From the NCBI RefSeq assembly GCF_900156645.1, contig NZ_FTOC01000007.1:1-64000 (forward strand): a DNA stretch of 64,000 bases. Reading direction: 5' to 3'. Origin of the DNA: Salimicrobium flavidum (GTDB lineage: Bacteria > Bacillota > Bacilli > Bacillales > Halobacillaceae). The notes beneath the pieces were generated by a model, which was not told the DNA's origin, did no database searches, and was given only the letters and a program-made list of their open reading frames with translations. Both the position numbers and the translations under genes were made by a program. How positions within the stretch are numbered: the first letter of the stretch is position 1; every line of letters starts with the position of its first letter. Of the stretch, positions 56,768 to 64,000 are shown in pieces.

Positions 56768-59107
56768 TTACTTGAGCTCGAGAATCGTTACTCCGCTTCC
56801 TCCTTCTTTCATACCACCTGCTCTGGCAGCGTTTATTTTTGAATGTCTCTTCGCAAGCGCCTGTACACCTTGACGAAGAGCCCCGGTTCCTTTGCCGTGA
56901 ATGATCGAGACTTGCGGATAACCGGCCAGAAGAGCATCATCGAGATATTTTTCCAATTGATGCAGAGCCTCATCATAGCGCTCACCCCGGAGATCGAGCT
57001 CGGGCTTCACGTGTGAAGAGCGCCCTTTCACAGTAGAAAGCGGCTTCTCCTGCTTAGGCTTCGGTGCTTTAATGAATTCAAGATCTTTGCGCTTCGCCTT
57101 GATTTTCATCGAACCTACCTGTACCAGATATTCTTTTTCACTAATCTTTTCTACGACGACCCCTTGCTGGTTGAACGTCAGGACTTTCACCTCATCATTT
57201 ACCTGCAGGTCTCTCGTTTCATCCGTCTGCTTCCGCTCAGGCTTCTTCTCGACAAGCTCGGGTTCAGCTTCATCCAGCATTTTCTTAGCTTCAATCCATT
57301 CGTGATCTTTCAGTTCAGCGGAGCTCTTCATTTTCTTCAATTCATCTACGATATCCTGAGCTTCCTGTCTGGCTTTCTCTACCGACTGTTTCGCTTTATC
57401 CTCGGCACGTTGATAAAGTTTCTCTTTCCGGTCTTCGAACTGCTTCCATTGTTCGCGTAATTCCTTATATACCTGCTCTGCTTCCTGTCTCACATCTTCC
57501 GCTTTTTCATAGTCCGCTTCCGCTTCTCTTCTTGCTTCATCAAGGGACGCAATCATAGATTCTACACTCTCTGAATCGACCCCTACCCTTTCCTTCGCAG
57601 CACTGATCACGTGTTCCCGCAGGCCGAGCCGCCTGGAGATTTCAAAAGCGTTACTTCTCCCGGGCACTCCAATCAGCAATCGGTACGTCGGCTGCAGTGT
57701 TTCGATATCGAATTCAACGGAGGCGTTGGTCACATTCTCCTTATTATAGCCGTAGGCTTTCAATTCGGGATAATGGGTAGTGGCAATCACGCGTGCATTT
57801 TTCTCCACCACTTCGTCGAGAATCGACATTGCAAGAGCCGCGCCCTCCTGAGGATCGGTGCCTGCTCCAAGCTCATCAAACAGAACTAGGGAAGAGTCAT
57901 CCACCTTCTCCAGAATATCCACGATATTCGTCATATGAGAGGAAAAAGTCGAAAGGCTCTGTTCTATCGACTGTTCGTCTCCGATATCAGCGTAGACATT
58001 ATCGAAAACCGCCATCTCACATCCATCCATCGCAGGAACCTGAAGGCCTGACTGAGCCATAAGTGTACAAAGTCCTACCAGCTTCAAAGTAACGGTTTTC
58101 CCTCCGGTGTTCGGTCCGGTGATGATGATCGAGGTGAAATCTGTACCGAGTTCCACGTCATTCGGAACTACCTCTTCATCAGAAAGTAGGGGGTGACGGG
58201 CCTGTTTCATCACAATACGCCCTTCTTTGTTCATCAAAGGCATCGCTGCTTTCATACTTCTACCAAGTTTTGCGCGTGAGAAAATGAAGTCGACTCCGGC
58301 AAGGACTTTGACGTTTTCAGATAAAATGGGTCTGTCCTCTTCAATCGCCTCCGAGAGTTCAGCGAGAATCCTGTCGATTTCCCGTTTTTCCTGGACACGC
58401 GCCTCCTGCAGGTCATTATTGATATCCACGACTGCCTGAGGTTCTATGAAGAGCGTAGCCCCGGAAGAAGACTGATCGTGGACGATGCCTTTGATCGAAC
58501 CACGGTACTCCTGTTTCACAGGCAATACGTAGCGTTCATTCCTGATCGTCACAATGGCATCGGATAGTTTCTCGGACTGCTGTTTTGTATAGGACTCCAT
58601 TTTATCACGCAGTCTGCTTTCAAGAGTATTGATCTTACTGCGGATGGAGCGAAGAGCATCAGAAGCCCCGTCCATGACGACTCCGTTATCATCAATACAG
58701 TTTTTGATATGACGTTCAAGGAGAGGAAGCGGGTGAATCGTATCAATCATATCACGGATGATAGGAAGTTCCGGTTCTTCCATCGCTTCGATGTACCTTT
58801 TCAGTTCTTTTCCTCCATAAATCGTAGTCGCTACGTCAAGACACTCCGAAGCGGACAGCACCCCACCGATCGAAGTCCGTTTCAGATGAGGTTTGATGTT
58901 CGTAATCCCACCTAAGGGAATATGACCTTTCAGTCTGAGTATCTGCTGAGCTTCATCCGTTTCCTCTTGCAGTTTTTTCACTTCTTCGAGATTTGAAGAG
59001 GGCTTCAGTTTATGAGCTGCCTCTTTTCCAAGTGATGTCTCTGCAAAAGAAGTGAGATTCTCAATGATTTTTCCATACTCAAGGACGCCCAAAATACGTT
59101 CATTCAT
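56768..59107 (-). CDS. mutS2: Endonuclease MutS2
   Basis: MutS2 lacks the mismatch-recognition domain; in other bacteria it suppresses recombination or rescues collided ribosomes. The 779 residues have core clamp helices, Walker [16 protein letters not shown] (about 330), Walker [21 protein letters not shown], a charged coiled coil (about 510-610) and a C-terminal Smr nuclease domain ([28 protein letters not shown]). It is downstream of polX, 14 bases away. Confidence 0.97.
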   Translation of the reverse strand: MNERILGVLEYGKIIENLTSFAETSLGKEAAHKLKPSSNLEEVKKLQEETDEAQQILRLKGHIPLGGITNIKPHLKRTSIGGVLSASECLDVATTIYGGKELKRYIEAMEEPELPIIRDMIDTIHPLPLLERHIKNCIDDNGVVMDGASDALRSIRSKINTLESRLRDKMESYTKQQSEKLSDAIVTIRNERYVLPVKQEYRGSIKGIVHDQSSSGATLFIEPQAVVDINNDLQEARVQEKREIDRILAELSEAIEEDRPILSENVKVLAGVDFIFSRAKLGRSMKAAMPLMNKEGRIVMKQARHPLLSDEEVVPNDVELGTDFTSIIITGPNTGGKTVTLKLVGLCTLMAQSGLQVPAMDGCEMAVFDNVYADIGDEQSIEQSLSTFSSHMTNIVDILEKVDDSSLVLFDELGAGTDPQEGAALAMSILDEVVEKNARVIATTHYPELKAYGYNKENVTNASVEFDIETLQPTYRLLIGVPGRSNAFEISRRLGLREHVISAAKERVGVDSESVESMIASLDEARREAEADYEKAEDVRQEAEQVYKELREQWKQFEDRKEKLYQRAEDKAKQSVEKARQEAQDIVDELKKMKSSAELKDHEWIEAKKMLDEAEPELVEKKPERKQTDETRDLQVNDEVKVLTFNQQGVVVEKISEKEYLVQVGSMKIKAKRKDLEFIKAPKPKQEKPLSTVKGRSSHVKPELDLRGERYDEALHQLEKYLDDALLAGYPQVSIIHGKGTGALRQGVQALAKRHSKINAARAGGMKEGGSGVTILELK

Positions 59108-59121
59108 GCGGTAGTACCCCT

Positions 59122-60846
59122 TTATTGTGAGTTATTGTTGAGCCACTCTTTAAATTGCTCGAGTGATTTCGTATTCAAAACATTCGTTTTTTGTATATAT
59201 CCTCTACGTGCTGTACCGACCCCGGTATTCATATCTTCAAGCATAGGGAAGTTATGAGCATCCGTATTGATCGCGATCATCACTCCGTGCTCCTGAGCTT
59301 TCTTTACATAGTCCGCCATTAAATCCAGGCGATTCGGATTAGCATTCAGTTCAAGCACCGTATTCGTTTCTTTTGCTTTTTGTATCAGTTCCTCTATGTC
59401 CACTGCATACCCTTCACGTTTCCCGATCAGTCGACCGGTAGGGTGCGCAATGATATCAACATGTCGGTTCATAAGGGCCGCATTCAACCGCTTCATTATC
59501 TCTGATTCAGGCTGAGAGAAGCTGGAGTGGATCGAGGCGATGACAACATCCATATCTTCAAGAAACTCATCGCTGAAATCGAGGGTTCCGTCCGGAAGAA
59601 TATCCATTTCCACCCCGCAGAAAATATGGAAATCAGAATATTTCTCGTTCACTTTACGAATTTCTTCCCGCTGCTTTCGAAGCCTGGTTTCATTGAGACC
59701 GTTTGCAACTCTCAAGTATTTGGAGTGATCGGTAATAACTATATATTCATACCCTTTCTCCCTGCAGCGTTCCGCCATTTCTTCAACCGAATGGGCCCCA
59801 TCGCTCCAAGTCGTATGCATATGAAGATCGGCTTTTATATCTTCGATAGCCACAAGCGGAACCTGTTGGCGGAACAGATCCGTCTCGTCTTTTCCTTCCC
59901 TTACTTCAGGAGGGATGAAGTTGAGGCCGAAGTGAGCATAAAATTCCTCTTCCGTACGGAAGGACTGTACTTCTCCCGTTTCTGTATTCTCCACTCCATA
60001 TTCACTTATTTTCTCATTCTGGTTCTTTGCAAGCTGTCTCATTAAAACATTATGATCTTTTGAGCCTGTAAAATGGTGGAGCGTCGTTGCGAATTCCTTA
60101 TCTTTCACGATGCGGAAATCTATGTTCACATCCCATTTTTCTTCTACTGTAACAGAGACTTTCGTGTCCCCCGAAGCAATAACTTCCTTTATACCCGGGA
60201 GGTTCAAAAGTTCATCTCTCGTATTTTCCGGATCGCCGGAGGAAATGATGAAATCCAGATCCCGGACGGTTTCCCTCACTCTTCTCATACTTCCAGCCAG
60301 AGAATACCGGTCGATGGATGCAATCGAATCCAGGTGCTCCTTTACCCTGTTGGAGAGAGGGAGCATAAAAGCGATGGGTAGTCGTTCCGGACGTGAACCA
60401 TGCTCTTCTAAAGCCTTGAGCATTTTTTCGGCGGATTTCTTTCCGAACCCTTCCAGCTGTTCCACTTTTCCTTCTTCAAGCGCCTTTTGGAGTGTCGCTT
60501 TATCGACCACTCCTAGCTGATCATACAGTTTCGCAAGCTTCTTACCACCAAGCCCCGGAAGTTCGAGCAGAGGTATAAGCCCCTCGGGTACTTCCTGCTG
60601 CAACTCCTGCAGTGTTTCCGACTCCCCGGTGTCTACGTACTCTTTAATCACCGAAGCGGTCCCTTTCCCGATTCCTTTCATTTTCGTTACGTCCTCGATT
60701 TCAGATAAAGCTCTCTCATCACGTTCAAGCGCTTGAGCCGCTTTCGTATAAGCGGAGATTTTAAAAGGGTTTTCCCCTTTCAACTCCAAGTAAACAGCTA
60801 TTTTCTCCAATAACTGGATTACATTCTTTTTATTGATTTCACTCAT
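59122..60846 (-). CDS. polX: DNA polymerase X family protein with PHP domain
   Basis: A gap-filling repair polymerase. The 574 residues include two helix-hairpin-helix motifs ([32 protein letters not shown]), the Pol X palm ([17 protein letters not shown], with catalytic aspartates) and a C-terminal PHP phosphoesterase ([36 protein letters not shown]), giving 3'-5' exonuclease and AP-endonuclease activity in B. subtilis PolX. AAGGAGG upstream. Confidence 0.97.
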   Translation of the reverse strand: MSEINKKNVIQLLEKIAVYLELKGENPFKISAYTKAAQALERDERALSEIEDVTKMKGIGKGTASVIKEYVDTGESETLQELQQEVPEGLIPLLELPGLGGKKLAKLYDQLGVVDKATLQKALEEGKVEQLEGFGKKSAEKMLKALEEHGSRPERLPIAFMLPLSNRVKEHLDSIASIDRYSLAGSMRRVRETVRDLDFIISSGDPENTRDELLNLPGIKEVIASGDTKVSVTVEEKWDVNIDFRIVKDKEFATTLHHFTGSKDHNVLMRQLAKNQNEKISEYGVENTETGEVQSFRTEEEFYAHFGLNFIPPEVREGKDETDLFRQQVPLVAIEDIKADLHMHTTWSDGAHSVEEMAERCREKGYEYIVITDHSKYLRVANGLNETRLRKQREEIRKVNEKYSDFHIFCGVEMDILPDGTLDFSDEFLEDMDVVIASIHSSFSQPESEIMKRLNAALMNRHVDIIAHPTGRLIGKREGYAVDIEELIQKAKETNTVLELNANPNRLDLMADYVKKAQEHGVMIAINTDAHNFPMLEDMNTGVGTARRGYIQKTNVLNTKSLEQFKEWLNNNSQ

Positions 60847-60866
60847 TGAGATTCCTCCTTCATACA

Positions 60867-60903
60867 GAAAAAAACCGCCATGATGAAAATAATCACAGCG
60901 GCT
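60867..60903 (-). terminator. Terminator between yshB and polX
   Basis: Minus-strand AGCCGCTGTGAT-TATTTTC-ATCATGGCGGTTTTTTT, a ten-pair stem with two wobbles and a long T-run. Confidence 0.82.
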
Positions 60904-60915
60904 CTTCCCCGATCT

Positions 60916-61467
60916 TTATATGAAAAACCCTGCTACCTGCTCCATCCAGAGCGATGTAATCTGGTCGGAAATGATAGGTGTATATTCAATGATCAGCGGG
61001 GCCAAAAATGAATTGTCCAGACTGTTCTGCAGAAATACCAGTGGGGTCAAAGCGGCAATATAGATGAATATGAACAGCACAATGTAATTCTCTACAAAAC
61101 CGAGCACTCCACCCAGCAGATGATTCAACGATTTGAGAACCGGCAGTTCGGCAACGAAATCGAGCATAGAAGCAATGATCTGGATCACTATTTTAACTGC
61201 CATGAATATCAGAATGAAGGCGACAGCATTATAGAAGGCTTGTTCAAGGGGCATGTTCCCCATAAAAATAGCCCAGCCCTCGCTCTCCGGGAATTCTGGG
61301 TAAGGTACCCATAATGTCAATTTAGAAGCTAAGTCATCATAGTAGAGAATCGCCGTTATTAAAGCAGCGATGAATCCTACGATATGGAAGAGTTGCAGGA
61401 CGAATCCGCGTTTCATTCCTTTGATGATTCCGATAAATAAGATGAATAGTATTAGTAAATCAATCAT
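60916..61467 (-). CDS. yshB: CvpA-family membrane protein (YshB)
   Basis: The protein has 183 residues and four or five membrane spans, of the CvpA/colicin V production family (LLILFILFIGIIKGMKRGFVLQ, LNHLLGGVLGFVENYIVLFIF). Biological role in Gram-positives is unclear. Its ATG overlaps the zapA stop by 8 bases, so they are coupled, as in B. subtilis yshA-yshB. Confidence 0.9.
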   Translation of the reverse strand: MIDLLILFILFIGIIKGMKRGFVLQLFHIVGFIAALITAILYYDDLASKLTLWVPYPEFPESEGWAIFMGNMPLEQAFYNAVAFILIFMAVKIVIQIIASMLDFVAELPVLKSLNHLLGGVLGFVENYIVLFIFIYIAALTPLVFLQNSLDNSFLAPLIIEYTPIISDQITSLWMEQVAGFFI

Positions 61468-61747
61468 GGCCTTGGTTATCCTCTTTCTCTAACTTTTCGA
61501 TATGTTTCATCAAATCCGCACATTCCTCTTTTAGTTTTAAGTAATCACTCATTGTATTCACCGCTGTAAGAACGGCAAGCTTCGCAGTATCAAGTCGAGG
61601 GTTAGCCTCATTGATATCCCGCATCGTCTGATCGACGAGACTGGCGACCACACGAACATGGTGAGGATCCTCATCCCCTACCACTGTGTAGGAACGGTTA
61701 TATATTTCAACAGTTGTTTTCTTTTTTTCATGATCCGAGTGGGACAC
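61460..61747 (-). CDS. zapA: Cell division protein ZapA
   Basis: ZapA bundles FtsZ filaments. The 95 residues contain KKTTVEIYNRSYTVVGDEDPHHVRVVASLVDQ and a C-terminal coiled coil (YLKLKEECADLMKHIEKLEKE). The start is probably GTG at 61747, 8 bases after AGGAGG; an ATG two codons earlier is too close to that site. Divergent from rnhC. Confidence 0.9.
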   Translation of the reverse strand: MSHSDHEKKKTTVEIYNRSYTVVGDEDPHHVRVVASLVDQTMRDINEANPRLDTAKLAVLTAVNTMSDYLKLKEECADLMKHIEKLEKEDNQGHD

Positions 61748-61852
61748 GTCCATTCCCTCCTGATTATCAATCCTAAAATATATCTTAACATGAAGAGAAA
61801 CAAATAGGAAAGCAAAATCACTGTATTTCTGCTCATGAGGCGTTCTCTCTGA

Positions 61853-61858
61853 TATAAT
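61853..61858 (+). promoter_or_regulatory. Candidate -10 of the rnhC promoter
   Basis: TATAAT in CTGATATAATAGAAC on the plus strand, 36 bases before the ATG. The -35 is unclear. Confidence 0.45.
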
Positions 61859-61893
61859 AGAACACATTACAGTAAGAAAGGAATTTGTTGCTT

Positions 61894-62820
61894 ATGCCTT
61901 CCGTCGTATTGAAAGTCGATGCCAAAAAAATGCAGGAGATGAAAAAGTACTATAACCAATATTTGAACAACCCCCCCCAATATGCAGAGTTCCAGGCGAA
62001 AACCCCTCTCGCTTCCATCACCGCCTATACATCCGGCAAAGTCGTCTTCCAGGGTAAGACGCCGGAACAGGAAGCCGATCAGTGGAACACACAGCCCCCG
62101 TCTGAAAAGAAATCGGCCGCTTCTCATCCCTACCAGCCCGACACCAGCCTTTTTACCTCTTCCCACATAGGGTCCGACGAGGCCGGCACCGGTGATTACT
62201 TCGGGCCGATCACTGTCTGCGCCCTTTATGCGGACAGGAGCCAAATAGAAAGGCTGAAATCCATCGGAGTCAAAGACTCGAAACACCTGACTGATGAAAA
62301 GATCACCTCCCTCGCCCAGGAGATCGTCGCTATGGAGATACCTTATCGACTGCTGCGTTTATCCAATAAAAAGTATAATAAGTGGCAGGAAAAAGGGTGG
62401 TCCCAGGGGAAGATGAAAGCCCTTCTCCATCACCAGGCGATTTCAAAACTGCTCGAGGATATAGAGCCGATAAAACCGGATGGTATTCTGATCGACGAAT
62501 TCGCGAAACCGGAAATCTACAAAAAACATCTTCGTTCCGAGGGCTATTCGCTTACAGCAGAGACATTTTTCATGACGAAAGCGGAAAGCTATTCAATCCC
62601 TGTGGCCGCCGCCTCGATTCTCGCTCGATCTCTGTTTGTAAAAGAGATGAACAAATTAAGCGAACAATTCGGGATGACGATACCAAAAGGAGCCTCTTTG
62701 AAAGTCGACCGCGCAGCAGCAGCTTTATTGAACGAATACGGCGAGCAAGCGCTCCGGGATGTAACGAAATGGCATTTTGCGACTACGCAAAAAGCAAAAA
62801 AAATAGCACAGGGAGGATAA
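61894..62820 (+). CDS. rnhC: Ribonuclease HIII
   Basis: RNase HIII removes RNA from RNA-DNA hybrids. The 308 residues have the N-terminal TBP-like substrate domain (VVLKVDAKKMQEMKKYYNQY) and the catalytic RNase H2-like core with IGSDEAGTGDYFGPI, GVKDSKHLTD and ILIDEFAKP, with AAASILARS. The ATG at 61894 was preferred over two TTG codons lying too near AAAGGA. Confidence 0.95.
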   Translation: MPSVVLKVDAKKMQEMKKYYNQYLNNPPQYAEFQAKTPLASITAYTSGKVVFQGKTPEQEADQWNTQPPSEKKSAASHPYQPDTSLFTSSHIGSDEAGTGDYFGPITVCALYADRSQIERLKSIGVKDSKHLTDEKITSLAQEIVAMEIPYRLLRLSNKKYNKWQEKGWSQGKMKALLHHQAISKLLEDIEPIKPDGILIDEFAKPEIYKKHLRSEGYSLTAETFFMTKAESYSIPVAAASILARSLFVKEMNKLSEQFGMTIPKGASLKVDRAAAALLNEYGEQALRDVTKWHFATTQKAKKIAQGG

Positions 62821-62842
62821 CATCCTCTCCTGTGCTATTTTT
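62801..62842. terminator. Bidirectional terminator between rnhC and pheT
   Basis: AAATAGCACAGGGAGGAT-AAC-ATCCTCTCCTGTGCTATTTTT. The left arm encodes the end of RNase HIII and contains its stop region. Confidence 0.88.
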
Positions 62843-62859
62843 GTATCACCAAAATTCAT

Positions 62860-64000
62860 TTATTGTCTCAAACTTGCGTTATGCTGACTTGCTACTTGTT
62901 CCAGGATAGCTCCGTGAGCTTTCTCCACTTCTTTGTCTTTCAACGTCCGCTCCGGATCCTGATAAAGCAAATTAAAGGCCAACGATTTCTTGCCGTCCTC
63001 CAGATGCTCTCCCTGATAGACGTCAAAGACTTTCACCTGCTTGATAAGAGGTGCGCCCGCTTCAAGGATCGTCACTTCAATATCTCCGGCCCACGTTTCT
63101 TCGTCCACTACCAGCGCGATATCACGGGAAACAGATGGGTATCTCGGAATTTGTTCAAACGTTTCTTCTTTTTCATAGATCTCCAGAAGACGATCAAGGT
63201 TCAGATCAAATACATATGTTTCCCGGAGATCCCATTCTTTCTGGTAGCGCGGGTGGACCTGCCCCATAAATCCTACCGGTTCATCTTCGCACACTACAAG
63301 AGCCGTCCGTCCCGGGTGCATCCCCTCAAGTTCACCTTTCATGTAAGAGAAAGTGACCCCGAGTCGTTCAGCGAGACCTTCTACAATCCCCTTCACCACA
63401 TAGAAGTCCACTTCCTTCTTTTCCTGCTGCCAGGGGTGGGTCACCCAGTTACCGGAGATCGCCCCGGCCGCTCGTGTTATTTCTCTCGGTTGTTTCTGAT
63501 GTTCTTCATCTTCACTGATGAATACTTTCCCGAGTTCATAATAAGCAAGATTCTGCTGCTGTCTCGCTAAATTGTATCGGTGCGTACGCAAAAGTTCAGG
63601 AAGAATACTGAGACGTAAATGGCTGTGATCCTCACTCATAGGCATAGCGAGACGGATCGCACCCTGTTCCTCCTCCTGCAGCTCCGGACTGATCATTTGT
63701 TCCGCGGACACTTTATCCGTAAGGGAGTAGGTGATCGTTTCACTTAGTCCAGCCCCTTCAAGATATGTTTTCACATCACGCTTCAGTCGTTGCTCTTCGG
63801 TTAAGCCTCCTGCCTGATGGGCGCTATTCGGCAGCGTATAAGGAAGACGATCATATCCGTAGATACGTGCGATTTCCTCCAGCATATCTTCAAAGATCGC
63901 AATATCAAAGCGACGGGTCGGTACTTGCACATCAAAAACATCTTTCTTTTCTTCGTACCCGAACTGCAGACGACGCAATATTTCCTTCACGTCTTCGGAA
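62860..64000 (-). CDS. pheT: Phenylalanyl-tRNA synthetase beta subunit, C-terminal part
   Basis: The gene runs off the window edge; about 380 C-terminal residues are seen, in frame to the last base. Present are the B5 domain end (SEDVKEILRRLQFGYEE, VPTRRFDIAIFEDMLEEIARIYGYD), the B8/catalytic-like domain and the C-terminal ferredoxin-fold anticodon-binding domain (PRYPSVSRDIALVVDEE ... SLAFNLLYQDPERTLKDKE). pheST normally borders rnhC in Bacillaceae. Confidence 0.96.
   Translation of the reverse strand, partial: SEDVKEILRRLQFGYEEKKDVFDVQVPTRRFDIAIFEDMLEEIARIYGYDRLPYTLPNSAHQAGGLTEEQRLKRDVKTYLEGAGLSETITYSLTDKVSAEQMISPELQEEEQGAIRLAMPMSEDHSHLRLSILPELLRTHRYNLARQQQNLAYYELGKVFISEDEEHQKQPREITRAAGAISGNWVTHPWQQEKKEVDFYVVKGIVEGLAERLGVTFSYMKGELEGMHPGRTALVVCEDEPVGFMGQVHPRYQKEWDLRETYVFDLNLDRLLEIYEKEETFEQIPRYPSVSRDIALVVDEETWAGDIEVTILEAGAPLIKQVKVFDVYQGEHLEDGKKSLAFNLLYQDPERTLKDKEVEKAHGAILEQVASQHNASLRQ

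Noticed and set aside
1-64000. CRISPR array, prophage, insertion sequence or rRNA
   Set aside because: No regularly spaced repeats, no transposase or phage genes, and no rRNA were seen on reading both strands. The group II intron is the only clear mobile element.

Overview
This window is a chromosomal segment of a Gram-positive Bacillaceae, probably a moderately halophilic or halotolerant member. The evidence is gene order: hemAXCDBL, lonA-engB, clpX-tig, sdhCAB-yslB-uvrC-trxA, etfAB-fadB-fadR-lcfA and mutS2-polX-yshB-zapA-rnhC-pheT lie almost as in Bacillus subtilis. The AGGAGG-type ribosome binding sites, the T-box valine leader and the many acidic proteins also fit. Nearly everything is on the minus strand, so operons read from high to low coordinates.

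Layout. 1-3.3 kb: radC, split inside its JAMM active-site motif by a complete group II intron. 3.6-16.3 kb: a type IV pilus cluster comprising two minor prepilins, an unknown membrane protein, a VanW/G5-like exported protein, pilB, pilT, pilC, the major pilin pilA, pilD, pilM, pilN and pilO. A divergent prepilin with a long beta-helix-like tail faces it. 16.7-18.4 kb: a broken GGDEF (diguanylate cyclase-like) gene. 18.4-22.7 kb: folC and valS with a T-box. 22.8-29.0 kb: the heme operon. 29-36.5 kb: a small membrane protein, an orphan ABC ATPase, engB, lonA, clpX, tig. 36.6-41.4 kb: a TPR protein, tRNA-Gly and tRNA-Arg, a phosphodiesterase, rdgB, rph, racE and a MarR regulator. 41.5-44.3 kb: a ComP/ComA-like two-component system. 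44.4-64 kb: sdhBAC, yslB, uvrC, trxA, etfAB and the fatty-acid oxidation genes with FadR and its operator, then a 24-codon membrane peptide, yshE, mutS2, polX, yshB, zapA, rnhC and the 3' part of pheT.

The most interesting signal is a cyclic-di-GMP link to the pilus. Between pilC and pilA there is a promoter, an RNA leader closely resembling the c-di-GMP-II riboswitch, and an overlapping terminator, so pilin synthesis is probably switched on by c-di-GMP. PilB carries an N-terminal MshEN-like domain, a known c-di-GMP-binding fold, and a decayed GGDEF gene lies just beyond the cluster.

The second theme is what is missing. At the places where B. subtilis has spoIIB, spoVID (with ysxE), lonB, gerM and gerE, this otherwise syntenic segment has no such gene, which suggests an asporogenous lineage. 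The pilus cluster occupies the comC-spoIIB-maf position, and comPA-like genes occupy the gerE neighbourhood.

Coordinates of starts were refined by ribosome binding sites. Functional names rest on recognisable motifs and synteny; no database search was run.
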